From positions 5,934,001 through 5,998,000 of the forward strand of contig NW_026622874.1 in assembly GCF_023065955.2 (NCBI RefSeq): a stretch of DNA of 64,000 nucleotides, given 5' to 3'. Source of the DNA: Ursus arctos (lineage: Eukaryota; Chordata; Mammalia; Carnivora; Ursidae). The notes below the pieces were generated by a model. That model saw nothing but the letters and a program-made list of their open reading frames with translations, was not told where the DNA came from and searched no databases. The translations under genes and the position numbers were made by a program. This document shows, one piece after another, positions 1 to 12,262 of this stretch (positions are counted from its first letter, which is position 1; each line of letters starts with the position of its first letter).

Positions 1-720
1 GTTTTTCTTTTTCTCACACCAACCAATTCCCCAACTCTGGACACCACCTGGGTGTCCAACAGTTCGGTTCTGACACCGCCTACCTGCAGTTAGCAGGAGA
101 TCCGACAAGTGAGAAGGCTCAGTCCCACAAGACACCATTAGCAAGTCCTGGGCCACCGGGACTTCTGACCAACCAGCTGTAAATGAGGGGTTTCCGCCAG
201 TCCCTTCTCTAGTTTAACAGTTTGTTAGAAGGACTCACGGAACTCAGGAACTTAGTGTCACTGGCTTAGCATGAAGGATACAGGAACAGCTAAATGAAAG
301 AGCTGCGCAGGGCTGGGTGTGGAGGAGGGGGTGGTGCTCCCATGCCCTGGATCGGTGCCACTCTCCAGCACCTTGATGTGCTCAGCACCCTGGAAGCTCC
401 CGGGACCCCTTCGTTTAGGGGTTTCTGTGGAGATTCTGTTACATAGGCATGATTGATGAAATCACTGGCCATTAACAACTCAACCTCTCTTCTCTGGAGT
501 TTGGGGGTGGGGCTGACCGTTAGAAGCTTCTGATCGCATCCTAGTCTTCTTGGTCATCAGCCCCCATACTGAAGCCAACGAGGCCCCCAGCCACCAGTCC
601 TCTCATTAACATACAGAAGACAATCTTCTCTCTCCACAAATCCCAAAGGTTTTGGAACTGTGTGCCAGAAACTAAGGACAAAGACCAATTTTTAATTTTA
701 GTATATCACATCCATCTGAG
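1..720 (+). mobile_element. ERVL-like LTR, copy 1
   Basis: The segment shares ordered landmarks with 30470-31885: a TTCTGACACC...CTACCTG block, a TCCCACAAGAC block, ATAGGCATGATTGAT with CACTGGCCATTAAC, a CTCATTAACATACAGAAGAC block and a terminal GTTTTGGAACTGTGTGCC...AAAGACCAA part. These match the layout of ancient mammalian ERVL-type LTRs as I remember them. The exact subfamily is not assigned. The left end may lie outside the window. No internal viral region is attached. Confidence 0.5.
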
Positions 721-1812
721 CTTTGTATTGCTTAATTAATTGTTTTTGTGGGTACAGAGCAACAATGGACAGAAGTAAAAGGAGGCACATAGGAACCTCA
801 TAGAAGCTTAGCACACTGGTTTAATATCTGATAGAACAAGTAGACACCAGTCAGGAATAAAAGATGTGAACAGCTGCAAACTCAGTTGATGGAGAACACT
901 GTACTCAAAAACTGATGTCCTTCTTTCTCGTCTAATACGTGTGGAGCATTTAGCATTTACTAGTGCGTAGAAGTGCAGTTAACTTTTCCGTATTAATTTT
1001 TCCGTATAGGGACCTTACATCCTGTGACCATTGTAAGTCTACTTACTAGGTTTGGCTTCCTGTTAGATTATTCACCTTTTATGCTGCCTAGTCTTTGTTT
1101 CCCACCCCTTCCTGCTCTCCAGTTACCAAAGTGCAAAGTCTGTCTCCAGAGTTCAGGGTGGAACCCAAATGTGCTTGCTTATCCTCTCGCATTCTCAGAT
1201 GTGCTTAGTTTTGAGTCTGTGCCAGTTTCTTTCATCCCATCTCTGAAATGTGTTTGAAAGGTTGTTTTCATAGTTCCTCACATTTGTGATGTTTAGGGAG
1301 CTCATTCGACGTCTGTAATCTTCCATACCACCAGAAATAGGCTCAAATATGTGCGTCCACTTAGCTGAATTAGTTTCCAGTGCACCTTAGAAATTCATGT
1401 GCTAGCGGAATGGAGAGTGATAACAGGCCTCCCCACTGATTGCTAGTGAGCAAGTCTTGAGTCTTAATCCACCTGAGTTCATCGTTTGGACAAAAGTGGA
1501 GGGGAATTACTCCTGTTTTTCAACAGTTGCCTCTTGACTCTAAGAGAGATGGTAGAGCCTTTCTTGCTTTTGGGGTTGCTTTTCCATTTCCATTCACTCC
1601 TAACTTCTGAGCCCTAGGAGGACTCAAGAGCAATGTGAATTTGCCCATACACTCATCTCTTTTGATACAGTTCCTCCAGATACTTTGAAATGGCTAATGC
1701 ATTATATTTAAGGCCAACATTAATGGATGTGTGTTTTCAGAGAAAGCAGAGGTCCTCCCTGCGGAACAAAATGTATTTTCTTATCATCTGTTGCTTCTTT
1801 AATATCATTCCA
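721..1812. other. Intronic stretch with nothing recognised
   Basis: No coding frame of interest, RNA gene or repeat family was recognised. The 77-codon open frame here has no features of a real protein. Confidence 0.4.
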
Positions 1813-2188
1813 GGGTTGCCTGTGTGGCTTAGTTGGTTAAGCATCTGACTTGTAATTTTGGCTCAGGTCATGATCTTAGGGTTGTGTTGGGCTCCACGCT
1901 CAGTGTGCAGTCTGTGTGAGATTCTCTCTCTCCCTTTGCCCCTTCTCTCTCTCTCTCTCTCAAATAAATCTTTTTTTTTTTTTTAAAGATTTTGTTTATT
2001 TATTTGACAGAGAGAGACAGCCAGCGAGAATGGGAACACAAGCAGGGGTAGTGGGAGGAAGAAGCAGGCTCATAGCAGAGGAGCCTGATGTGGGGCTTGA
2101 TCCCGTAATGCCGGGATCACGCCCTGAGCCGAAGGCAGACGCTTAACGACTGCGCCACCCAGGTGTCCCTCAAATAAATAGATCTTAA
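1813..2188 (+). mobile_element. SINEC (older subfamily), interrupted by a second SINEC
   Basis: The tRNA-related head (GGGTTGCCTGTGTGGCTTAG) starts at about 1813. A CT-rich body and CAAATAAATC follow. A reverse SINEC interrupts it at about 1971-2168, and the remaining CAAATAAATAGATCTT tail continues at 2170. The repeated TCAAATAAAT on both sides of the insertion is a target-site duplication. Confidence 0.85.
1971..2168 (-). mobile_element. SINEC, young arctoid type, antisense
   Basis: It reads poly-T, AAAGATTTTGTTTATTTATTTGACAG, then the typical body, then the reversed tRNA-like head ending CGCCACCCAGGTGTCCC. It is inserted in the tail of the + strand SINEC. Confidence 0.9.
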
Positions 2189-2419
2189 ATCATTCCATAT
2201 TTGGAAGTCAGTGAAATAATTGATGGCAGAAGGCAATCCATAAAGAAACTGAATGGGGGAATGAAATCAGTAGATGGAAAGTGTTTATAAAAATGGGAGT
2301 AAAGATGTAAGATGCTTTTATCTTTCTAATGGGGAAGGTGAGAACCCCTGTACAACTGCTTCCTAACACATATACTTCTAACTTCTCAATTTCTTATTTT
2401 TATGCTTAATGCTTATCTT

Positions 2420-2510
2420 CTCCAGTGGATTGCAAGTGAAGGCAAGGATTGAATTTCTTTATTCATTATACTAAGTACTTAACACAGTGCTTTTAAACAT
2501 AATAATTTTC
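2420..2510 (+). repeat. L2 3'-end fragment
   Basis: TGCAAGTGAAGGCAAGGATTG, TTATTCATTATACTAAGTAC and CACAGTGCTTTT follow the order of the L2 LINE 3' end. The copy is short and diverged. Confidence 0.5.
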
Positions 2511-2909
2511 CCTATTAGAGTAAAAGCAGAAAAATTAGGTTCTTTTTTCTTTCATGCTTCTCTGTTGTGACGAATGAAAATAATACTTACTAATCGTGTA
2601 CCATAATCCAAATATGTTCAATGCCCTTGGTTAGAGTCACTGTTTAATCAGCAAGAGGAAAAGGTACATGACCTTGAGATCTACTTCTAAAATTTTCGGG
2701 CTTTTCTTTCTAAGGTATTTCTATTCACGGATAGTAAAATTGAGATAGTTTTGTCAACATTAATATCTAACTGGCTTTTCTTACCAAATAGTTTAAGTCT
2801 TCTCCCGTGTGTTGAAATATCTCTCTCTTGGCAAACCTGGTTTCTCATGGCTCCATAGAAGTCCACTATGGGGCTGTTCTGTAATTGACTCAACGGTAAC
2901 GTTAAGCTA

Positions 2910-3025
2910 GAACGTGTGCTCCGCGAATATAGGGATGTTCAGTTTTCTGCAGTACCGAGGCCCCTACTACAGCGTCTAGGACGTACTAGGCATTCAATAC
3001 GTATTTGTAAAATGAATGAAGGAAC
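2910..3025 (+). repeat. L2 3'-end fragment
   Basis: CGAATATAGGGATGTTCAG, then TAGGACGTACTAGGCATTCA and TTTGTAAAATGAATGAAGGAA, match the end of an L2 LINE. Confidence 0.55.
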
Positions 3026-3029
3026 GTTT

Positions 3030-3180
3030 AGATGGTTCTGTTTTTTCTGTATTATAAATAATACTCTCCGAAGTATGTTTGCACATAATGCTTTCACTGC
3101 ATTTCAAATGATTTTTCTAAAAAATTTGTTCCAGAATAAATTCCTAGAAGAAGATCTTGCTGGTTGAGAGGGTATGGACA
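3030..3180 (-). repeat. Old L1 ORF2 fragment
   Basis: TATTATAAATAATACTCTC, then AGAATAAATTCCTAGAAGAAG and TTGCTGGTTGAGAGGGTATG, correspond to the reversed distal L1 ORF2 region. The copy is strongly diverged. Confidence 0.45.
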
Positions 3181-3649
3181 AAATTATAGGATTTCAGGGT
3201 AGTTTTCTTTTCTCTACAAATGTTATCTGTGGCTTTCTATTTTTTAATACTTTGATTTTGTAAATTTTCTATAATTCTATTAGAATCAAAAGAGGTGTTT
3301 TTTTCAAATTTTAATTTAAGTGCATTTCTTTCAATTCAGGGAGGAGTTAGGGATCTTGTAAGTGGAATATAGAGTTTCTAGTGGTGGTGGTTGGAAGGTG
3401 GTTGGAATGCGAGTGATGGGCTGTGCTGTGCTAAGGAACTTTATTCTGTAGGAATGGGAGAAGACCAGAGGGCGGTAAGCAGAGGTGTGAAAGAGTTGGA
3501 ACAATCAAAAGGATAGTACCCGTGGTAGTGTTGAGGAAGGAGTGGAGAGAGGAGACCGGAGGCACAGAGAGCCTGGATTTCTCACTCTCCAGTCCCACAT
3601 CTAATTCGCCACCAACTTTTATATACTAAGTATTCTTTGAATTTCTTCC

Positions 3650-4290
3650 TCTCTTCTCCAGTTGGGTCCTTGGTGTCTTTAACATCAGCTTCTCATTTCT
3701 TTCCCTGCCTCGGAGCCACTCTCCATAGAGCTGCTAAAGCAATCTAATGGAAACCAGCTCTGAAGAATGGTTTCCTTGTATTCATATTTTAAGCTCCTAG
3801 TTGATTAACACAGCATGCGAGCTCTACCCTTGTTGGGATCCTTCAGCCTCATTTCCTGCTACTCCCTGCTAGGAGGAAAGTCTTTCCTTGTCCCAGAACA
3901 TCCTCACCCCTCTCCCCCTACACAGGTGTTTCTGGCTTCTGGGCCTTGCTCATCTGCACCCACTTCCCAGAATCCCCTCGTCTAGTCAAACCCCTTGGTC
4001 CCCCTTTTTCTGGGGTGCGTTGTGTAAGACTTCAAGTATCGTCACCTCTTCCAAGACGCTTTAACAGATATATTCACATACTACGTACCTCTCTCCCCCA
4101 CTCTCACCTTTTAGGTCAGGAATCTGTCTTCTGTGCTTTTTATAGGATCTTGTTTTTACCTCTTCCAAGTTGTACTGTAATTGTTTAGGGATGTTTCCCA
4201 CATTGGAGTGTGAGATTTTTGAGGGCAAGGCTCTTTTATATTTGTATTCTCAGCAGTTAGCATAAAGTCTGGCATATAGTCAGGTGGTCA
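3650..4290 (+). repeat. L2 LINE 3' region
   Basis: The segment follows L2 order: a CTGCTAAAGCAATCTAATGG block, CACCTCTTCCAAGACGC, then GAGGGCAAGGCTCTTTTATA and AGCATAAAGTCTGGCATATA near the end. Confidence 0.5.
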
Positions 4291-5500
4291 AAAAGGTTCC
4301 TGGTATCATTTTCTAGATGAAATAATGAGGGGTTGAGCCAGGCCGGTGGTAGTGGGGGAGAAGGGTGGGTGGGAGGGGCAGACTGGAAAGAAGTCATTTG
4401 GATGTCAGAAATGAGTTACAGGTGGAGGTCATGGATGGTTGAGATGTGTAGCTTCGGACATGAGTTTGGTATACAGGGTTTTGACTTGGTGAATTTGAGA
4501 TATTTGCTAAACATTTAGAGATAACTAGTTGGCAGTTAGAAATATGAGTATAGATATTAGAAGATCAGGATTTAGGAGTCATAGGCATATAGGTGTGAGC
4601 TGGGGCACTTGGAGTAGATATACAGGTCAGGGAGGGGAGGGGATATAAAAGGGCAGAGTAGGGTCATTGGGAAACATTTAACAAGTAAAAGAAAAGTAGG
4701 AAAGTACACTGTCAACAATGTTCAGTGATGAAGAAAGGTTGAAGCAGATAAGAATTGAGAACAAGGGATTTTATTTAGAAATTAGAAGGTCATTATGGAT
4801 CTTTGAGAGAACAATTTTGGTCGAGTGGAGTGAAATAGAAGCTAGCTGGAAATAAGTGATTGGAAGAGGCTGGAAAGCAAATGCATGATGGGCAAGTGGG
4901 AAAAGCAAGCACATACTACTCTTTCAAAATGTGCTTTATGGAGAAATGATGGCTTATGGAAAAGGGATGTAATTTCAGCTGCTTGAGGGGAAGGTAGTAC
5001 GGTGGTGAATTTTTTGTTTTATTTTTTTGTTTTCGGATGGGAGAAGGTCTTGGAAAAGTTTATCAGTTGATATTCAGGAAGCAGAAGAAAGGGGGCTTGA
5101 AGTCCAGAAAGAAATCTTTAATGGAATAAGGGTAAGAAGGAAGAGAGGGTCTGGGATCGAGATCTCGGGTGTTATTGTTAGCCTTGAAAGTCGTGGGGAC
5201 ATTTCTTCCCTGGGTTAAAAAGGAAAAGAAGTAGGCCATATGTAGAAATACAGAGACATTTAAAGATGGTGTGAGGGAATGTGAAGGATCTATTTTCCGT
5301 GAAGTAGGCCCCCAGATCTTTAATTGTAGGGTGACAGGTGGATAGGACAGGGTGGCATAAATGGTGGTGGTAGGATGGCCCAGGGCGTTTTAGAAGATTG
5401 GCGAGGGACAGAGAATTAATGGTGGGACTGCAGGTGGATTTTAGGGCTCAGTGGAAGTTGAGCTCTGGAAATAAAGCAAAAACAAAAATATTTAAATAAT
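4291..5500. other. Purine-rich intronic stretch, likely ancient unnamed repeat
   Basis: The stretch is rich in GGAG and GAAG and has no sustained coding frame. Parts (for example AGTGGAGTGAAATAGAAG and the ATTAGAAGGTCATTATGGATC region) resemble an old dispersed mammalian repeat whose family I cannot name. A (TA)n run sits at its right end. Confidence 0.35.
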
Positions 5501-5526
5501 ATATATATATATATATATATATTATT
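5498..5526. repeat. (TA)n microsatellite
   Basis: About 12 TA units in an A/T-rich context. Confidence 0.85.
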
Positions 5527-7139
5527 TTCATAAAAAGGACTGAAAAAAGGACAGGGCACTAAAGAATTATTTATACTTACACATGGGATTAAGTGAAGCC
5601 GATAGCTAAGTCCAGCGATGTTTGCCCTACAGTGGATTGAAGGGCCAGGGAGTGTCAGGGGACCGGGAGCCAGTCCTGCCTGCCCTGGGCTGCTGCCACT
5701 AGACCTCCAGAGTCAACTCAGAGTACTGAGTGCACGACTGAGCATATTTGAGATGTAGTGTGAGAAGGTCCTTTTTCCCCCCTTTCTTTCCTTTCTTTTT
5801 TTATTCTTGCACTATATAAATATCGGTTAAAATATGTAAATAAAAGCAACAGATTGCAGATAATTTATTTTAAGACAGTGAATTTTGAATAGAAAAGCAT
5901 TATTGGCTGGGTTATGGGCTCTTACTGCATAGTTATTCATTCCTGATTAAAGTATCTCTGCTGGCCTTACTTACCCTGTACTTCTCAACCGATAGATTTT
6001 AAAATGCAGAGACAACCCTAAAGTCATAACCATTTCCTCCAAGGTATTTTGTCTTCTGTCAGGAATTTGTAAGTAGGTTTATAGCTGCCTCTGGCTCACC
6101 TCTGGCATGGATATCATAGGAGCTGCATTTCTATCAATTATGCTTTTCCTTAAAAATAATAAAACTATGAAAATAAAAGCTTAATTTATGGAACTCCTTC
6201 GAGAAATGCATAAATCATGGGAAACAATAAAGGAGCAAGACGTAATTGAAAATCAGCAGCTCTACCAGTTAAGAACCTTCTCTCTACGACTTACTTGTCA
6301 GTTCCTGCTGAACTTAACGCTGGGTTTTCCTTTTTGCTTTCAGGAAAACCTTTAACTTACGCCCTGGGTGTTGCCTGTCCACAGCTTCCTGGTGGCTCAC
6401 CGCTTCTGCCTGCGCCAGCCTTGCTCCGGCAGCTTCAAGGCTTCTGGGCTTCAGAGCTTGTTGGGAAGGCTTGCTGCTTTGGCCTGCTACCCCTGCTTCA
6501 GGTGTCAAAAAGCTTTTAATTAGCCTGCTTCCTCTACTTACTATATAACTAGGCCCTTCCAGGTCTGCATAGCCTAGTCCTAGGGTCTGAAGGGAGAATT
6601 ATTTTTAGCTAATCATTCTTCCGTAAACGTTCTTGTTCCCTGGCTCTCTGGGGATTCGAGGGAGAGTAAAGGCAGTGTGAGGTTCTCCTGCACGATGGAC
6701 CTGTGACTGCCCCTGCGCATATGGGGCTGGTCCTCGGTCCACCGGGGATCGCCTTGATGGGCACACCGTGTTCGTGTAGCTGGTGTCTGTTCCGAGCGGT
6801 TGATGCCCATGCTGGCCCAGTTTTTAAATACTCTGACAATTGCTACTGTTGTGTCTCCAAGGAGAGGGTACCTCCAGCTGTTTGGTGAACTCTTTGTAGT
6901 GTTTTTAGTTCGCTTGTTAAAGAGACTTAGTTTTGTTTCCCCAGGAAATATTTTGAACACAGACTGATCACTAACAGAACAAAATAAAACAATAAAAAAC
7001 AAACCCACTGATTTCCATTCCTATTCACAATGAAGACTGTTAACATGTCAATAGGTGTCAAGATGATAGACATGATGAGTGGGAAGATCTCTTCAGGGCC
7101 TCTAGAAGGGTTCAGTACTTACAGTAATAAAGGGCACTA
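5527..7139. other. Intronic stretch with nothing recognised
   Basis: No exon, RNA gene or clear repeat was identified. The 131-codon frame on the - strand at 6613-7008 has no domain-like features and overlaps other open frames, as expected by chance. Confidence 0.4.
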
Positions 7140-7270
7140 GCCCTGTCATTGGGCTGTGGGAGCTCCTGGAGTGCAGTGTGGGAGCTCAGCCCAGTGACAG
7201 GCGCAGAGTAAGCGTTCTGTACATAAGGGTTGTTCTGAGAATTTTGTTAGTAGTAGTAATAATAAATGAT
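7140..7270 (+). repeat. L2-like fragment
   Basis: GGGAGCTCCTGGAGTGCAG and CAGTGACAGGCGCAGAGTAAG resemble the L2/MIR 3' core. The match is weak. Confidence 0.35.
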
Positions 7271-7440
7271 GGTAGACATGATACATTGGAGATTTAAAAA
7301 AAAAAAAAAGATAAAGACTAAGTTGCGAAGTCGAGACCTTAAAAGCCACGCATGTCATTAAGAGAGCAGCATGGGCTGGAATAGTCATACACACTTAATC
7401 TTAAAACACACAATTGTATATCTTACCATAATGCCTTGTT

Positions 7441-7630
7441 GTTTGTTTTTAAATATTTATCTTAGAGAAAGAGAGTGCATGGGGGGTGGTGTCAGAGGGA
7501 GAGAGAATCTCAAGCAGACTCTCCGCTGAGCGTGGAGCCTGACTTAGGGCTCAGGGCCACAACCCTGGGATCATGGCCTGAGCTAAAAGCAAGAGTTGGA
7601 CGCTTAATTGACTGAGCCACCCAGGTGCCG
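7441..7630 (-). mobile_element. SINEC, antisense, with 14-bp target-site duplication
   Basis: The reverse A-tail side (TTTTTAAATATTTATCTTAG), the purine-rich body and the reversed head GACTGAGCCACCCAGGTGCC are present. CATAATGCCTTGTT occurs at 7427-7440 and again at 7631-7644. Confidence 0.92.
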
Positions 7631-7644
7631 CATAATGCCTTGTT

Positions 7645-9160
7645 TTTACTTGAGTTTCAGTATCAGTTTAGTAGTGTACTTGAAGCTGATAATATTGATG
7701 CCTTAACAGTTTGTTAAATAATAAGAGCGAAGGGGAAAAGAAAGCGAGAGATGGTATAGGAAGTGTAACAGGGCAGTGACTGTTCAGGAAGGGATACTTC
7801 TCAGTTCAGTTTGAGAGTGAAGACTGAGTGACTTTACGTGGACAGACGCCTTGGACCTAGGGAATAAGGGCAAGGGCCTGGGCTGGGATTGAACCAGGTG
7901 ACCAGTGTGTCTGGAGCAGAGTGAGCTAGGAGGAGAGAGCATGTGAGATCTGGGAGGTCGGAAGACCAGAATACGTTTGCCTGACAAGTTATAGCAGGTT
8001 GACTTCCGCTTGGAGAGAGGTGGGAAGTTTGGAGCAGAGGAGTGTTGCCATCTGAGCTACGTCCAAACATGATCACTAGGACCGGCAGGGTGAGAATAGA
8101 TCGTGGGCTTAAGGGAGGAGGGGAGGGGCCGGTAGGACCGTCCAGGCGGGTCGCAAAGGCAGGTTTGTTGGGATGGGCCAGAGGAGGTACGGTGAATTCT
8201 GGATATTCTGGGTGTAGACCAGATTTGAGAACTGCATGGGAACGGTTATTGGAGATTGCAATTCTATTTAATATAGTGTGATAAATCCTCTGTTATATGT
8301 CGTAGCTGTAAGTGTAGACACTTCAACTCAATTGTTGACGTGTGTCACCTACTGAGTTTTCCCTGTCGTGTTTGCAGTTTTTCCAACATCATAGTGCTTT
8401 CAGTATGAAGCCTTTAAAGAGACATCTCTATGTTTGGTGTTTTTAAAAAGTACATATTCTGTGTTAAATTTGTGATCTTCCGGTCCATACTAAGAGTACT
8501 TTTTATTTTGATCAGTTTATGTAAGAAAGGACATTTTAGTATACATTCCCTCTTGTATGTCAGTTAGCTGTGGTTCTTGACAATCTAGAACTTGAAGTTA
8601 GAGTCCCAGCAGAAGCCTCTTTTTCTGAGTTTCCTTCTACTGCCACGAACATGAAAATGATCTGTGGTGTTAGAGGGGAAAAGCAAGATGAGTTTTATTT
8701 TATTTTTAGCATTTCCTTAGCTTCATGGTCTTGTCTTACTATGTCATCAATTCGATAATTCAAGAATATTTCCTGAACTGACATTTTAAAATTTCACTAC
8801 ATCGCACTGCATTCCAGAGAAGATTTAAGGCAGCTTATGAACCTGACGTGAGGTAATGTGGAGAATGGTCTTCACCGTGCAGCAGCGTGGCACTTCCGAT
8901 GACCACGTGTGCAGAGTGGCTCTCATTTGGGCCCCCGCCAGCCACACTAAGTACCCCAGTAATTAGCGGTCATTTCCTGACCAGGGTGAGGTGTGGTATT
9001 TCACATGATCCCATTCCATGCTTCAAATTTTGCACGTTCCATACTGAAAATGTGGAAAGGTGACTAGAAATCACATCACCTAGAAATACCTGATCTTTAA
9101 ACATTTTGGTGCCTGTCTTTCTCTGTCTTCATCTGGCATAGAAATTCATAGATATGTATT
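7645..9160. other. Intronic stretch with nothing firmly recognised
   Basis: No exon or RNA gene was seen. The GGGAGG-rich part at 7780-8240 may belong to the same unnamed ancient repeat class as 4291-5500. Confidence 0.35.
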
Positions 9161-9169
9161 TTGTGTATT

Positions 9170-9480
9170 TACAGAAAAAACAATCAGTGTGTAAATTTTT
9201 AATTAACTTCTTGCCAGCAGTATAGTCTGCATTTTTGCCTATTAAATCGTATTCTCTAACAATATTTTGAAAGATATGACTAATTTTCTGATTTGTGATA
9301 TTTACTCAGTTTCATCTTTCAGAATATTTCAGTTATTCCCAATATGTTACTGTTGGAAACCACACTATAGTAAATGTTGTGGCTTCATTTTTATTTGCAT
9401 GTATTTTCAGTTGAGGATATTCCTAGCTATGTTTCTGTGTGCCAGGGGTATAAAGTTACTAGAAGTTGAAGAGGTTGGAG
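9170..9480 (-). repeat. Old L1 fragment
   Basis: GAATATTTCAGTTATTCCCA, AGTAAATGTTGTGGCTTCAT and GTTGAGGATATTCCTAGC follow the order of reversed distal L1 ORF2. The copy is heavily diverged. Confidence 0.4.
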
Positions 9481-9624
9481 TTTCTTATTTCAGAGTTAAA
9501 GAAATTGAGTAAATCGGGATGTGTACTGTGTGCTGTGTGTTGGGGGTGGGGCAGACGATGGTTAAGAGATTGGGCCAGAATGTGCTTACTTATTAGCCCA
9601 ACGCCCGCCACATAATCACGGCTG

Positions 9625-9835
9625 CTAAGTGGTAAGCACTTTATATGTGTATTAATTATTTTAATCCTTACTACAATATATAAGGTGAGTACCACTAGAA
9701 ACGCTGTTGCATGGATGAGAAAACTGAAGTTTTGAAAGCTTGCGTTATCTGCCCAGGGCGACACAGCTAATGGCAGAGCCGGGATTAGAACCTGAGTAGT
9801 CCGGCTGCAGAGCGCGTGCTGTTACCGCTCCCCTG
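9625..9835 (-). repeat. MIR SINE
   Basis: The reversed MIR core is clear: ATGAGAAAACTGAAGTTTTG, CTGCCCAGGGCGACACAGCT and TGGCAGAGCCGGGATTAGAA, followed by GTCCGGCTGCAGAGC. Confidence 0.85.
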
Positions 9836-10545
9836 ACCGCCCGCAGTAAACGCTGGCCCGGCGTCCAAGTGTTCAGGACATGCTCTTTCCCTGCACTGCT
9901 CTATAACCAGGGGTGGTTTTGGCGTCAGTATTTTTTGGATTTTAGAAAGCTAATTTAGTGATATGCCCTGTTTTATAAAGGACTCCTGTTGGGGTTTGGA
10001 GCAGCGCCTCCAGAGCAGAAGCATTAGTGTTTCTACAGTGAAGCGTGTTTGTCTTTACACTAAATGAATTTAAAAAACCAAAACCCAAAAAACTAATTAT
10101 CCTGATGTCAGTACCTGCTGCCAAATGAGTTGTGAAAACCTTTTGGCTTTAGAATTGCAGGTAAGGGATTGTGGACCCGCATAAAACGCTTAGAAAGGGT
10201 ATCGGGCATTTAGAGCACACTTATACGCGTTGGTGAGAAGTACTGCTGTTCCTCCTACCAGTTATCATCGGCTCCTTCTGTCCCCAAATGCAGAGAGCTG
10301 GTGAGACAGACAGCTCAGAGTACTCTTCTCGCAAGGACCTGAGGAGGGGAAATGTGTTAGAGTCTTTCAGCCATTCTTCCCTAAATCAGAATAAGGATCT
10401 CTCCTGTCCTAAATGGGAGTGTGTTGAGCTCCATGCTCCTGTCGTCTGTTTGCACTCTCAACATATGATGTGCGTCTACAGAGCAGCTAAACTTGTGTTT
10501 CTAGCCTTTCAGAGCGTCTGGCTCTTTATTACGCCCCCGTTATTT

Positions 10546-11105
10546 TTCCCCTATCTTTTTTGGGATATAATTGACATATAACATTGTGGAAGTTTAAGGT
10601 GTACAAAGCGATGATTTGATACATTTTTGTATTGCAAGATGATTACCACAGTAAGGTTAATACCACCTTACATAATTAGTTTTTTTTTTTAATTTGTGGT
10701 GAGAACATTTAAGATCTTTTCTTTTAGCAACTTTGAAGTATATAGTATAATACTGTTAACTATAGTCACCGTGTTGTATATCATGTCCCCAGAACATATT
10801 CATCTTATAACTGGAACTTTGTACCCTTTGGCCAGCATCTCCCCCGGCCCCTGGCAACCCTCGTTCTATTCTCTGTTTTTATGAGTTGGACTCTTAGATT
10901 CCACATATAAATGAGATCAGACAGTATTTGTTTTTCTCTGGGTTATTTCATTTAGCATAATGCCCTCCAGGTTCATCCATGTTGTCATAAAAGCAGGATT
11001 CCCTTCTTTTTTTATATCTGAATAATATCCCATTGTATATGTGTGCCACATTTTCTCTATCTGTTCATCTGTCAGTTCACATTCAGGTTGTTTCTGTGTC
11101 GTGGA
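10546..11105 (-). repeat. L1 3' end (L1M type), 5'-truncated
   Basis: In reverse it holds the L1 3'UTR (ATATAATTGACATATAACAT, GATGATTACCACAGTAAGG, CTATAGTCACCGTGTTG, CCCCAGAACATATTCATC), then the end of ORF2 (CACATATAAATGAGATCAG, ATTTAGCATAATGCCCTCCA, AATATCCCATTGTATATG). On the - strand a 58-codon-plus frame still reads through YYSDIKKEGNPAFMTTWMNL, a remnant of the ORF2 C-terminus. Confidence 0.85.
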
Positions 11106-11741
11106 CAGCCCCCTTTCTTTAAGCACAAACCTATTGGGAGAACAATTTAATGGACCCATCATTTCTGCAGATATGACCAGAAGTGACTGAAGACTAAAGC
11201 AATTGCACTTGAAATTGAGCTGTTCCTCTCCTTTCCCACCATTTTAGCTGATAAAAAACCATAATCATACATCATTATAATCACGACAATTACCAAGAAA
11301 TATTCTAGTTTATATAGTATTATGAAGTGATTTTAATTCTCTGGTCATATTACTTTCATCGCAATCTAATCCAAATATAAATTTATTAAATGCTCCTAAT
11401 GGGTACATTTGCCGTAAGTTAAAATTTTCGACACTTGAGGTTAAACCTGTTCTCTATCCTCGGCAGGATCCCTTTGAACCATTTGAAGACATGCTGTATA
11501 TCGTTTGTTCTCTCCTTGTGCATGTTAGGGTAGTACTTGTCTTCTTCTTCCCAGCCCCCAGGTACTGGAAGCAAACTTGGTCTCCTCCTCGGCAGTGCCT
11601 TTGCAGCCCGACAGCGTCCCCAGTGAGCTGGAAGGGCGCTCTGAGATTAGCGAGTCAACCGGAGCAGGGAGGCAGAAACAGCAATGGGATCAGTGTTGAG
11701 GCTTCTTTATTTATATTTGACAGGTTGTTGTTGTTGTTGTT

Positions 11742-11932
11742 TTATTTCATTTTTTTATTTATTTGACAGAGATAGAGACAGCCAGCGAGAGAGGGAACAC
11801 AAGCAGGGGGAGTGGGAGAGGAAGAAGCAGGCTCCTAGTGGAGGAGCCTGATGTGGGGCTTGATCCCGTAATGCCGGGATCACGCCCTGAGCCGAAGGCA
11901 GACGCTTAACCGCTGCGCCACCCAGGCGCCCC
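11742..11932 (-). mobile_element. SINEC, young arctoid type, antisense (inner copy)
   Basis: It runs from ATTTTTTTATTTATTTGACAGAG to CGCCACCCAGGCGCCCC. TTG-triplet runs lie on both sides (11726-11740 and 11934-11942). It sits in the tail region of the next SINEC. Confidence 0.9.
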
Positions 11933-11945
11933 TGTTGTTGTTTTT

Positions 11946-12132
11946 TAAAAAGATTTTATTTTATTTATTTGACAGAGACAGCCAGCGAGAGACGGAACAC
12001 AAGCAGGGGGAGTGGGAGAGGAAGAAGCAGGCTCCTAGCGGAGGAGCCTGATGTGGGGCTCGATCCCAGAACGCTGGGATCATGCCCTGAGCCGAAGGCA
12101 GACGCTTAACGACTGCGCCACCTGGGTGCCCC
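11946..12132 (-). mobile_element. SINEC, young arctoid type, antisense (outer copy)
   Basis: It runs from AAAAAGATTTTATTTTATTT to GCCACCTGGGTGCCCC. ATATTTGACA occurs just before the pair (about 11713) and just after it (12134). This suggests the two SINEs share one outer target-site duplication. Confidence 0.9.
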
Positions 12133-12262
12133 AATATTTGACACTTTTTTGATCCATAACTAAGATACAAAATGCAAAAAAATATTTGTTCCTTTTAATG
12201 TTGGAAAGGAATGTGTGAAGCCTACAATTTGTCGAGCAGTTAGACTTAATTGGTCTTCAGGG

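Noticed and set aside
6613..7008. 131-codon open frame on the - strand
   Set aside because: It overlaps other chance frames, has low-complexity composition with no domain-like blocks, and no splice or promoter context supports it.
10917..11162. 81-codon - strand frame containing MGYYSDIKKEGNPAFMTTW
   Set aside because: It is the decayed C-terminus of L1 ORF2, not a host gene.
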